A stretch of 42,885 bases of DNA from Thermoflexus sp040289485 (GTDB lineage: Bacteria > Chloroflexota > Anaerolineae > Thermoflexales > Thermoflexaceae). This document shows, piece by piece, positions 1-7,717 of this stretch; position 1 is the stretch's first letter; every line of letters begins with the position of its first letter. The DNA lies in assembly GCF_040289485.1 (NCBI RefSeq), contig NZ_PSLG01000015.1, positions 1 through 42,885 of the forward strand, read 5' to 3'. Under the pieces are notes generated by a model. That model worked only from the letters and a program-made list of their open reading frames with translations, did not search any database and had not been told where the DNA came from. The translations under genes were made by a program, and so were the position numbers.

Positions 1-343
1 CCTGGGCTTCGATGAGGCGCTGAAGAGTCTCCTGGGTGCGGATCTGGGCTTCCTCGAGGCGGGAGAGGCGCTGTTCGAACTGGACCTGGGCCTCGGCCAG
101 GCGGGTGACCACGGCGACCAGCCCCTGCAACTGGTCCGTGAGGCGTGCCTGGGCCCGGGCCAGCCCCTCGAACAGAGCCTCCAGTTGCCCGAAGCGGCGC
201 TCCACCTCCTGGCGGAACGCCTGGAGCTCCTCGGGCAGCCCCAGGAGCCGGTCCACCAGCAGCCCTTGCAGCCGCCGCCGCCAGTCCTCCCGCTGCTCCA
301 ATAGGCGGATCAGATCCTCAAAATCCTCGACCGTGAAGGACAT
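1..343 (-). CDS. Coiled-coil protein, 5' part only (runs off the left edge)
   Basis: The minus strand is open from an ATG at 343 to the window edge, giving 114 residues with no stop. It begins MSFTVEDFEDLIRLLEQRED and then becomes a heptad-like helix rich in Leu, Gln, Glu, Arg and Ala, with recurring EAQ and RL.EAQ units. This resembles the N-terminal helical part of a family common in Chloroflexota, cyanobacteria and archaea, in which a coiled coil precedes a PD-(D/E)XK nuclease-like domain (DUF3782 type). The C-terminal part is outside the window, so a nuclease domain cannot be confirmed. A GAGGG about nine bases before the ATG and a TATCAT hexamer 33 bases upstream support this start. It lies downstream of lepA on the same strand with a 65-base gap. 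The reading frame is secure; the family is inferred. Confidence 0.75.
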   Translation of the reverse strand, partial: MSFTVEDFEDLIRLLEQREDWRRRLQGLLVDRLLGLPEELQAFRQEVERRFGQLEALFEGLARAQARLTDQLQGLVAVVTRLAEAQVQFEQRLSRLEEAQIRTQETLQRLIEAQ

Positions 344-375
344 CGGATCAATCCCTCGAGGATGGTTCCATGATC

Positions 376-381
376 ATGATA
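376..381 (-). promoter_or_regulatory. -10 element upstream of the coiled-coil gene
   Basis: Read on the minus strand this is TATCAT, five of six matches to TATAAT, placed to give a leader of about 26 bases before the ATG at 343. No good -35 hexamer was found, so this is a modest call. Confidence 0.35.
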
Positions 382-408
382 GCCCCTTGTGGTCCGCAGG
401 CCAACCGC

Positions 409-2211
409 TTACGTTTCCCGGCCCAGTTTCAGGACGGCGAGGAAGGCCTCCTGGGGGACCTCCACGCGGCCGATCATCTTGAGCCGTTTCTTCCCTTCTT
501 TCTGCTTCTCGAGCAGTTTGCGCTTGCGGGTGACGTCCCCGCCGTAGCATTTGGCGAGCACATCCTTGCGCATGGCCTTGATCGTGGCCCGTGCGATCAC
601 TCGCCCCCCCACCGCCGCCTGGATGGCCACGTCGAAGAGCTGGCGGGGGATCACTTCCTTCAGTTTCTCCACCAGCGCGTGTCCGCGGTGGTAGGCCTGA
701 TCCCGGTGCACGATCAGGGCCAAGGCGTCCACCGGTTGGCCGTGAACCAGGATGTCCAGCCGCACAAGGTCGCCGGCCCGGTAGCCGATGAAGGTGTAAT
801 CCATAGAGGCGTAGCCCCGCGTCCGGCTCTTCAATTGATCATAGAAGTCGATGATCAGCTCGGCCAGGGGGACCTCCGCCTCGAGCATCACCCGCCGAGG
901 GTCCAGGAAGGTCATGTTCTGATAGACCCCCCGCCGGGAGGTGATCAGGTCCATCACCGGGCCGATGAACTCCGCAGGGGTGATGATGGTCACCTTCATC
1001 CAGGGCTCCCGGATCTCCTCGATCCAGGAGGGATCGGGGAGATCGGAGGGCCGGGTGATGGTCTTCACCTCGCCGTTGCGCAGCACGACCTCGTATTCGA
1101 CGCTGGGAGCGGTGGCCACGATGTCCAGGCCGTATTCCCGCTCCAGGCGCTCCTGGACGATCTCCATATGGAACATCCCCAGGAAGCCGCACCGGAAGCC
1201 GAACCCCAGGGCTTGGGAGGTCTCCGGCTGGAAAACCAGGGCGGCGTCGTTCAGTTGCAGTTTCTCCAGGGCCTCCCGCAGCAGCCCGTAATCCTCCCCC
1301 TCGGCAGGGTAGAAGCTGGCGAAGACCATGGGCTTGGGCGCGCGGAAGCCCGGCAGGGGTGCCGCCGCCGGCCGGTCGGCAGCCGTCAGCGTGTCGCCCA
1401 CCCGGCATTCCCGAACCGACTTGAGGCCGGTGGCCACATATCCGACCTCCCCCGCCTCCAGGCGGCCCGTGGGGGTGAGATCAGGGGTGAAGACGCCGAT
1501 CTCCACCGGCTCGCTGACCACCCCGGTGGACATCACCATGATCCGCTGGCCCATGGTCAGGGCCCCGTTGACCACCCGCACGTAGGCGATCACCCCCTTG
1601 TAGGGGTCGTAGTGGCTGTCGAAGATCAGCGCCTGAAGGGGGGCCTGGGGATCGCCTTTTGGCGGGGGCACCCGGCGGACCACGGCCTCCAGAACTTCCT
1701 CCACGCCGATCCCCAGTTTGGCCGAGATGCGCAGGATCTCCGACTCGGGAACGCCGATCACCTCCGCGATCTCTTTGGCCACCTCATCGGGGCGGGCCGC
1801 GGGGAGGTCGATCTTGTTGATCACCGGGATGATGACCAGATCGTGCTCCAAGGCCAGATACAGGTTGGCCAGGGTCTGGGCCTCGATCCCCTGGGTGGCG
1901 TCCACCAGCAAGATCGCCCCCTCGCAGGCGGCCAGGGCCCGCCCCACCTCGTAGGAAAAATCCACGTGGCCGGGGGTGTCGATCAGGTTCAGTTCGTAGG
2001 TTTGGCCGTCGCGGGCGGTGTAGAACATCCGCACGGCCGAGGCCTTGATGGTCACCCCCCGCTCCCGCTCCAGGTCCATGGCGTCCAGCACCAGTTCCGC
2101 GCCGTCGCGGAGGTGCACGGTGCCCGTGCGCTCCAGGAGCCGGTCCGCCAGCGTGGTCTTGCCGTGGTCGACATGGGCGATGATGCAGAAATTACGGATC
2201 CGCTCCATCAT
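409..2211 (-). CDS. lepA: Elongation factor 4 (LepA), back-translocating GTPase
   Basis: LepA is a cytoplasmic ribosome-binding GTPase that can reverse-translocate stalled ribosomes. The 600-residue product has the usual family length. The P-loop AHVDHGKT is at residues 12-19, the switch I segment RGVTIKA at 51-57, the G3 motif DTPGH at 78-82, followed by NKID. The EF-G-like domains and the LepA-specific C-terminal region follow; the end is Lys/Arg rich as expected of the family. Two consecutive ATG codons occur at 2211 and 2208. A GAGAGG lies right before the first and four bases before the second, so the true start may be 2208. A good promoter sits about 125 bases upstream. The gene is divergent from the acylase gene. 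Nothing suggests damage. Confidence 0.97.
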   Translation of the reverse strand: MMERIRNFCIIAHVDHGKTTLADRLLERTGTVHLRDGAELVLDAMDLERERGVTIKASAVRMFYTARDGQTYELNLIDTPGHVDFSYEVGRALAACEGAILLVDATQGIEAQTLANLYLALEHDLVIIPVINKIDLPAARPDEVAKEIAEVIGVPESEILRISAKLGIGVEEVLEAVVRRVPPPKGDPQAPLQALIFDSHYDPYKGVIAYVRVVNGALTMGQRIMVMSTGVVSEPVEIGVFTPDLTPTGRLEAGEVGYVATGLKSVRECRVGDTLTAADRPAAAPLPGFRAPKPMVFASFYPAEGEDYGLLREALEKLQLNDAALVFQPETSQALGFGFRCGFLGMFHMEIVQERLEREYGLDIVATAPSVEYEVVLRNGEVKTITRPSDLPDPSWIEEIREPWMKVTIITPAEFIGPVMDLITSRRGVYQNMTFLDPRRVMLEAEVPLAELIIDFYDQLKSRTRGYASMDYTFIGYRAGDLVRLDILVHGQPVDALALIVHRDQAYHRGHALVEKLKEVIPRQLFDVAIQAAVGGRVIARATIKAMRKDVLAKCYGGDVTRKRKLLEKQKEGKKRLKMIGRVEVPQEAFLAVLKLGRET

Positions 2212-2337
2212 CCTCTCGCTTCCGGCTCCAGCGGATTGCTCCGGATCCCACGTCTCCCCGCCAATAGGGATATGTTCTCGCGTGGAGGCCTGGAAGATGC
2301 CCGGCAGCGGATCGAAGCGCCCACAGGATCCCTCTGC

Positions 2338-2367
2338 ATCATAGCGGGGGCGTGGAAGGGATGTCAA
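2338..2367 (-). promoter_or_regulatory. Sigma-70-type promoter of lepA
   Basis: On the minus strand a perfect TTGACA (2367-2362) is followed after 18 bases by TATGAT (2343-2338), five of six matches. It predicts transcription starting near 2331 and a leader of about 120 bases before lepA. I see no recognisable leader peptide or riboswitch in that leader. Confidence 0.75.
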
Positions 2368-2379
2368 ATCCCCATCGCC

Positions 2380-2408
2380 TTGCCGGCGGCGAGGGCCGTC
2401 GGTAGAGT
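2380..2408 (+). promoter_or_regulatory. Possible promoter of the acylase gene
   Basis: TTGCCG (2380-2385) is followed after 17 bases by TAGAGT (2403-2408). Each hexamer matches four of six consensus positions. It faces away from the lepA promoter and would give a leader of about 40 bases. The call is moderate because of the partial matches. Confidence 0.4.
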
Positions 2409-2454
2409 AAAGGAGCTGGCCCCAACGGTGTATTCCACAGGCGGGGAGGGGATC

Positions 2455-4899
2455 ATGCGCGCACGCTGGGCGCTCCGCATCGGGCTGGCTCTGGTTCTCC
2501 TTCTGGCCCTGATTCTCGCCGGCGGCGGTCTCTGGCTTTACCGCGCCATCCGCCAACCTTTCCCCCCTATTCGGGGGGAGCTGCGCCTTCCCGGCCTCCG
2601 GGCGCCGGTCACGGTCATCCGGGATCGCTGGGGGGTTCCTCATATCTACGCCTCTAACCTCCACGACCTTTTCATGGCCCAGGGCTTCGTCCACGCCCAG
2701 GATCGTTTTGGGCAGATGGAGTTCTGGCGCCACATCGGCACCGGACGGCTGTCCGAGATGCTGGGCCGAACCACCCTGAACCAGGATCGGTTCATCCGCA
2801 CCCTGGGCTGGAACCGGGCGGCCCAGCAGGACTTGGAGCGCTTGGGGCCGGAGGAGCGGGAGATCCTGGAGGCCTACGCCGCCGGGGTGAACGCCTATCT
2901 GGCGCAGAACGGGGGTCGCCTCCCCCTGGAGTTCACTCTGTTCCGCCTGTTCGGACGCCGCTGGGAGATCGAGCCGTGGCAGCCGCTGCATACCGTAGCC
3001 TGGGCCAAGGTGATGGCTTGGGATCTGGGCGGCAACTGGGACGATGAGCTCCTTAACGCCCGCATCGTGGAGAAGATCGGGGCCGAACGCCTGAAGGAGA
3101 TCGTCCTCCCCTATCCGGCCGAACGGCCTGTCATCGTCCCCTCCCCAACCGCCAGGGTGCTGGAGGAGACGATGGCGGCCCTCCTGGATCTGGGGCGCTC
3201 GCTCCGCGCGTTGACCCTCGGCGAGGCCCGGGATGTGGGGTCCAACAACTGGGTGGTGGCGGGATCCAAATCCGTCACCGGCAAGCCCCTGTTGGCCAAC
3301 GATCCCCACCTGAGCATCCAGATGCCCAGCATCTGGTATGAGGTGGCTCTGCACTGCCAGCCGGTCACGCCGGAATGCCCGCTGAACGTCGCCGGGGCCT
3401 CCTTCCCCGGCGTCCCCGGCGTGGTCATCGGCCACAACGACCGCATCGCCTGGGGGGTGACCAACCTGGGGCCGGACGTGCAGGATCTCTACCTGGAGCG
3501 GGTCAATCCCCAGAACCCCCTCGAGGTCGAGTTCCAGGGGAAATGGGAACCGGTCCGGGTGGTCACCGAGGTCATCCGCGTGGCCGGCCAGACGGAGCCG
3601 GTGGTGTTGTCGGTCCGGATCACCCGACACGGGCCTGTGATCAACGATGTGGTGGAGGCCCTGACCCGAACCCAGATCCTCTACGCTTTCCGGTGGACGG
3701 CCCTGGAGCCCTCGGTCATCGTGCGGGCGCTGTTGCGCCTGAACCGGGCCCGGAACTGGGAGGAGTTCCGGGAGGCGCTGCGGGATTGGGATGTGCCCGG
3801 GCAGAACTTCGTCTACGCGGACGTAGACGGGCACATCGGCTATCAGGCCACCGGACGTGTCCCCATCCGGGCGAAGGGGAACGGGTTGCTCCCGGTCCCC
3901 GGCTGGACCGGCGAATACGAATGGATCGGATATGTCCCGTATGAGGAGATGCCGTGGCGCCTGGACCCGCCGGAGGGGTTTATCGTCACGGCGAACAACG
4001 CGGTGGTGGACGCGCGGTATCCGCATTTCCTCGCCGCCGTATGGGACTACGGGGATCGGGCCCAGCGGATCACGGACCTGCTGCGAGCGAAGGAGCGCCT
4101 CTCCGTCGAGGACATGGCCGCCATCCAGAACGATACGTTCTCCCTCGCGGCCCAGGCCATCGTGCCCTACCTCCTGGCGGTCCCCCTGGAGGACCCCACG
4201 GCCCGGGAAGCCCAGGCGCTGTTGCGGGGATGGGATTTCCGGGCGACCCCTGAGCGCCCGGCGCCGACCATCTTCGAGGCTTTCCTTCAACACCTGCTCC
4301 ACGAGACCTGGGTCGACGAATTGGGGGAGGAGGTGGTAAAGGAGCTGCTGACCGGCGGCAGCCACAACCGCTACTGGGCCCGCTGGGCGTTGGCACGGCC
4401 GGACCTGGGGTGGTGGGACGACCGGCGCACGCCGGAGCGGGAGACGCGGGAGGACATCGTGCGCCGGGCCTTCCTGCAGGCGGTGGCCGAACTGAAAGGC
4501 CGTCTGGGGCCCGACCCGCGGACATGGGCATGGGGGAAGGTGCACACAGCCACCTTCACCCACGGGACGCTGGGCCGGTCGGGGATCCGGCCGGTGGAGG
4601 CGCTCTTCAACCGGGGACCGTATCCGGCGCCGGGGACCAACGCGGCGGTGAACAACATCGGGTTCAACGTGCAGCGGGGATTCACGGTGCGCAGCCTCCC
4701 CTCGCTCCGCTTCATCGCCTCCACTGCCCACTGGTCCGAGAGCCGCTTCATCCACACCACTGGCCAGTCGGGCCTGCCGTACCATCCCCACTATGACGAC
4801 TTCATCCCCATGTGGCTGCGGGGCGAATATCATCCGATGCTGTGGGCCCGAGAGGAGGTGGAACGGGAAGCCGAAGGGATCCTGGTGCTGCGGCCGTAG
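2455..4899 (+). CDS. Penicillin acylase family Ntn-hydrolase, membrane anchored
   Basis: The 814-residue product belongs to the penicillin G acylase / acyl-homoserine-lactone acylase family, which cleaves amide bonds of acylated substrates outside the membrane. A hydrophobic stretch at residues 7-26 is a membrane anchor or uncleaved signal. The N-terminal half carries the alpha-chain pattern VIRDRWGVPHIYA. The Gly-Ser junction of DVGSNNWVV places the future beta-chain N-terminal nucleophile at Ser263. It is followed by KPLLANDPHL and the GHNDRIAWG segment typical of the family, and near the C-terminus by NAAVNNIGFN and SLRFI. Length fits the unprocessed precursor. The ATG at 2455 is preceded by GGGGAGGGG. 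An open frame extends far upstream across lepA on the opposite strand, but that is a high-GC artefact. The substrate cannot be deduced. Confidence 0.93.
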   Translation: MRARWALRIGLALVLLLALILAGGGLWLYRAIRQPFPPIRGELRLPGLRAPVTVIRDRWGVPHIYASNLHDLFMAQGFVHAQDRFGQMEFWRHIGTGRLSEMLGRTTLNQDRFIRTLGWNRAAQQDLERLGPEEREILEAYAAGVNAYLAQNGGRLPLEFTLFRLFGRRWEIEPWQPLHTVAWAKVMAWDLGGNWDDELLNARIVEKIGAERLKEIVLPYPAERPVIVPSPTARVLEETMAALLDLGRSLRALTLGEARDVGSNNWVVAGSKSVTGKPLLANDPHLSIQMPSIWYEVALHCQPVTPECPLNVAGASFPGVPGVVIGHNDRIAWGVTNLGPDVQDLYLERVNPQNPLEVEFQGKWEPVRVVTEVIRVAGQTEPVVLSVRITRHGPVINDVVEALTRTQILYAFRWTALEPSVIVRALLRLNRARNWEEFREALRDWDVPGQNFVYADVDGHIGYQATGRVPIRAKGNGLLPVPGWTGEYEWIGYVPYEEMPWRLDPPEGFIVTANNAVVDARYPHFLAAVWDYGDRAQRITDLLRAKERLSVEDMAAIQNDTFSLAAQAIVPYLLAVPLEDPTAREAQALLRGWDFRATPERPAPTIFEAFLQHLLHETWVDELGEEVVKELLTGGSHNRYWARWALARPDLGWWDDRRTPERETREDIVRRAFLQAVAELKGRLGPDPRTWAWGKVHTATFTHGTLGRSGIRPVEALFNRGPYPAPGTNAAVNNIGFNVQRGFTVRSLPSLRFIASTAHWSESRFIHTTGQSGLPYHPHYDDFIPMWLRGEYHPMLWAREEVEREAEGILVLRP

Positions 4900-4941
4900 C
4901 GGAGGGGGCGCAGGCATCCCCCTACTTCGACGAGGGAGGGC

Positions 4942-5850
4942 ATGATGCGGGTGGTGATCGCAGGCGGGACGGGTTTTCTGGGGCGGGCGTTGGCCCGGCG
5001 GCTGGTGGCGGCCGGCGATGAGGTGGTGGTGCTTTCCCGGCGGCCGGAGCCAGCCCGGGCCCCGGCGGGCGTCCGCCTCGTCCGCTGGGATGGCCGGACG
5101 GCCGCCGGCTGGGGGGAGTGGGTCGACGGGGCTTTCGCTGTCGTCAACCTGGCCGGGGAGACCATCGGGCAGCGATGGACCCGGGCGGTCAAGGAGCGGA
5201 TCCGGGAGAGCCGGCTGCAGGCCGGCCGGGCCCTGGTTGAGGCGGTGGCGGCGGCGCGGACCAAGCCCCGGGTTCTCCTGCAGGCCTCCGCCGTCGGGTA
5301 TTACGGCCCCCGGGGGGAGGAACGGCTGACGGAAGACGATCCCCCCGGGGACGACTTCCTCGCCCGGCTGGCCGTGGACTGGGAGGCCAGCACCCAGCCG
5401 GTGGAGGCCATGGGGGTCCGCCGGGTGATCCTGCGCACCGGCCTGGTGTTGCATCCCGAGGGCGGGGCGCTGGCCCGGCTGCTTTTGCCGTTCCGCCTGT
5501 TCCTGGGCGGCCCCCTGGGGGACGGCCGGCAAGGGTGGTCGTGGATCCATCGGGACGACTGGGTGGAGGCCGTCTGCTTCTTGATGGAGCGCGAAGACGC
5601 CCGCGGGCCCTACAACCTGACGGCGCCCCACCCGGTGCGCAACGCCGAGTTCTCCCGGATCCTGGGGCGGGTGCTGGGGCGGCCGGCCTGGCTGCCCGTG
5701 CCGGCCTTTGCCTTGCGCATCGTTTTCGGCGAGGGCGCCGATGCCCTCCTCACCGGCCAGTTCGTGCTCCCGCGGCGGCTGCTGGAGGCCGGCTTCTCGT
5801 TCCGTTACCCGGAACTGGAGCCCGCGTTGCGGGCGCTCTTGGGGCGGTGA
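4942..5850 (+). CDS. TIGR01777-family NAD(P)-binding epimerase (SDR fold)
   Basis: The 302-residue product has the N-terminal Rossmann motif GGTGFLG (residues 8-14). It carries the family segments VNLAGE and SAVGYYGPRG and a C-terminal DUF1731-like region, all diagnostic of the TIGR01777 / YfcH group of atypical short-chain dehydrogenases. The substrate of this family is not established. Two adjacent ATG codons (4942, 4945) follow GAGGGAGGG; either may start. The gene lies 42 bases after the acylase gene on the same strand and may be cotranscribed with it. Length is normal and there is no sign of damage. The family is certain, the role unknown. Confidence 0.93.
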   Translation: MMRVVIAGGTGFLGRALARRLVAAGDEVVVLSRRPEPARAPAGVRLVRWDGRTAAGWGEWVDGAFAVVNLAGETIGQRWTRAVKERIRESRLQAGRALVEAVAAARTKPRVLLQASAVGYYGPRGEERLTEDDPPGDDFLARLAVDWEASTQPVEAMGVRRVILRTGLVLHPEGGALARLLLPFRLFLGGPLGDGRQGWSWIHRDDWVEAVCFLMEREDARGPYNLTAPHPVRNAEFSRILGRVLGRPAWLPVPAFALRIVFGEGADALLTGQFVLPRRLLEAGFSFRYPELEPALRALLGR

Positions 5851-5942
5851 TCGTCCTCCCGAGGGCCGAACGGTGACGCCCGTGCGCGCCCTGGCCCATG
5901 CTTTCCGAATGGCCGTGAGCCGGCGTGGGGAGAGCCGAACCG

Positions 5943-6791
5943 ATGGGAGTTTGGGAGCGGGCCCGTCGGCGGGGGCGTTTTCTGGAGTTGATCCTGGAGG
6001 ACAAACGGGAGGAACTGGCGCGCCGGCGCCGTGTGCTGGACGAAGGGGCCCTGCGCCTGCAGGCCCGCCTCTGGCCGGAGCCGGTCTCGCTGGGGACGCG
6101 CCTGGGGGAGGCTGCGGCCAGGCCCCGGCCGGTGGCGGCCCTGATGCGGGCCGCCCCCTTCCGGGGGCTGCTCCGCCCCGCCTACGATCCGGTGAGCCTG
6201 GCCCTCCGCCTGGCCGCTGGGGGTGTCGTCGCCTTGGCCGTGATGACCGACGCCCGCTATTATCAGGGCCGTCTGGAGCACATGGCCGCCGTCAAGCAGG
6301 CGTTGCTCCGCCGCCGGTTGGCCCTCCCGGTCATCCGCCACGATTTCTTTCTCGACCCCTTCCAGGTGCTGGAGGCCCGCGCCTTCGGCGCCGACGCCAT
6401 CTGGATCAGCATGGCGATGCTGAGCCCCTCCGCCCTGCAGGCCATCCTGGAGGCCGCTGCCGAATCCCGGCTGGAGGTGCTGGCCGAGGTGCAGACCGAG
6501 GCCGAGGTGGAAAGGGCCCTCGTGGCCGGCCTCCGTCTCCTGATCGTCCAGCGCCGGGATTGGCGGACCTTCGCCGTCGATCCAACTTTGCCCCGCCGGC
6601 TCCGGCCTTCGCTCCCGGAGGGGGTCCGGACGCTCCTCGCCGGGGACATTCGGACCGCCCAGGAGGTGGCCGAGGCCGCGGCCCTGAGGTTCGACGCGGT
6701 GATCCTGGAGGAGGCGCTCCTTAGCGAGCGGGACCCTGTGGCCTGGCTGGCAGGGCTGGGCTTTCCCGGGGATCGGACGCCGGGCCCTTGA
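5943..6791 (+). CDS. TrpC-like (indole-3-glycerol-phosphate synthase fold) protein with degraded active site
   Basis: The 282-residue product aligns by eye along the whole TrpC barrel: ILEDKREEL at the N-terminus, RGLLRPAYDP, MTDARYYQGRLEH, LPVIRHDFFLDPFQV and RRDWRTFAVD. The catalytic positions known from Sulfolobus TrpC are mostly replaced. The Glu51 equivalent is Ala66, Lys53 is Met68, Lys110 is His133, Asn180 is Gln203 and Ser211 is Gly234. Only the Glu159 equivalent (Glu182) remains. It is therefore unlikely to make indole-3-glycerol phosphate and may have a different or non-catalytic role. No other trp gene is nearby. I prefer ATG 5943, eight bases after GGGGAGAG, over the upstream GTG at 5925, which overlaps that ribosome site. 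The reading frame is intact, so this is a divergent functional gene rather than an obvious pseudogene. Confidence 0.85.
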   Translation: MGVWERARRRGRFLELILEDKREELARRRRVLDEGALRLQARLWPEPVSLGTRLGEAAARPRPVAALMRAAPFRGLLRPAYDPVSLALRLAAGGVVALAVMTDARYYQGRLEHMAAVKQALLRRRLALPVIRHDFFLDPFQVLEARAFGADAIWISMAMLSPSALQAILEAAAESRLEVLAEVQTEAEVERALVAGLRLLIVQRRDWRTFAVDPTLPRRLRPSLPEGVRTLLAGDIRTAQEVAEAAALRFDAVILEEALLSERDPVAWLAGLGFPGDRTPGP

Positions 6792-6849
6792 CCGCCCGGG
6801 CCTGTTCCGATAGAAGGGAGCGTATCCGGATGAGGCCGGAGGCTGGGGA

Positions 6850-7599
6850 ATGGGAATGGAGGAGGATCGCCACGGCGGCCCCCCGATGGCGCGCCCCCCA
6901 CAGGCCAGGGGCCTGTGGGCTGCCGCCGAGGGCGGCGTCCGGCCGGAGACCGCCCGCCGGCTGCCCCGCTCCTTCTTTGAACGGCCGACGCTGGAGGTGG
7001 CCCGCGATCTCCTCGGACGCCGTCTGGTCCGGCTGGAGAGGGGGCGCCGGATCTCGGGCTGCATCGTGGAGGTAGAGGCCTACATCGGGGAGTACGATCA
7101 GGCCTCCCACGCCGCCGTCGGCCGCACCCCCCGCAATGCGGTGATGTATGGCCCGGCGGGCCACGCCTATGTGTATTTCATCTACGGCAAGCACTACTGC
7201 TTGAACGTGGTGACAGAGCGGGAGGGGTTCCCGGCGGCCATCCTGATCCGGGCCCTCGAGCCCGAGGAGGGCCTGGAGCGCATCGCCCGGCGACGGCCGG
7301 GCGTCCCCATGCGGGACTGGCTGCGGGGGCCCGGGCGGGTCTGCGCGGGCCTGGGCATCGACCGGCGATTCAACGGCCACGATCTGTGCGCCCCGGGGGC
7401 CCAGCTCTGGTTGGAGGAGGGCGAGCCGGTCCCCGACGAGGCGGTGGCGGTGGGCCCCCGCATCGGAGTGCGGGGCGACGCCCTCGCCCGCTGCCGCCCG
7501 TGGCGGTTCTATGTCCGGGAGAGCCCCTTCGTCTCCGGCCCCCGGTCCAGGGGAGGAGCGCCCGCGAGGGGATTGACTGGAGAGACAAAGCCGTTATAA
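6850..7599 (+). CDS. DNA-3-methyladenine glycosylase (MPG/AAG family)
   Basis: The 249-residue product is an alkyl-adenine DNA glycosylase (PF02245) that removes alkylated or deaminated purines in base excision repair. After a Pro/Arg-rich extension of about 39 residues the core begins at LPRSFFERPTLEVARDLLG. It contains EVEAY with the expected catalytic Glu, then ASHAAVGRTPRN and GHAYVYFIYGKHYCLNVV, and later RGPGRVCAGLGID. GGAGG seven bases before ATG 6850 supports this start, although the extension is not conserved in the family. The gene lies 58 bases after the TrpC-like gene. Its last codons contain the promoter of the next gene: the TATAAT hexamer overlaps the stop codon. Confidence 0.95.
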   Translation: MGMEEDRHGGPPMARPPQARGLWAAAEGGVRPETARRLPRSFFERPTLEVARDLLGRRLVRLERGRRISGCIVEVEAYIGEYDQASHAAVGRTPRNAVMYGPAGHAYVYFIYGKHYCLNVVTEREGFPAAILIRALEPEEGLERIARRRPGVPMRDWLRGPGRVCAGLGIDRRFNGHDLCAPGAQLWLEEGEPVPDEAVAVGPRIGVRGDALARCRPWRFYVRESPFVSGPRSRGGAPARGLTGETKPL

Positions 7600-7600
7600 T
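7573..7600 (+). promoter_or_regulatory. Strong sigma-70-type promoter of the solute-binding protein gene
   Basis: TTGACT (7573-7578) and a perfect TATAAT (7595-7600) are separated by 16 bases. The promoter lies inside the 3' end of the glycosylase gene and gives a leader of about 110 bases. That leader ends in a strong AAGGAGG ribosome site just before the ATG at 7718. Confidence 0.85.
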
Positions 7601-7717
7601 AAAATCAGCCGCTGCCGATGGAGGGGATGGGCCCGGCAATCCCGATCGGGCGCTGGCCCCGCCAGAGGAAATCACAGATCCTCCCCCCACATATTTCTAA
7701 GGTAAGGAGGAGAAGCG

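Noticed and set aside
370..2454. Open frame upstream of the acylase ATG spanning about 690 codons
   Set aside because: It runs antisense to lepA, which has all GTPase motifs. High G+C makes stop codons rare on the opposite strand; the acylase has its own ATG, ribosome site and anchor at 2455.
7601..7717. Riboswitch in the leader of the solute-binding protein gene
   Set aside because: The leader has GC-rich hairpin potential but no conserved aptamer that I recognise.
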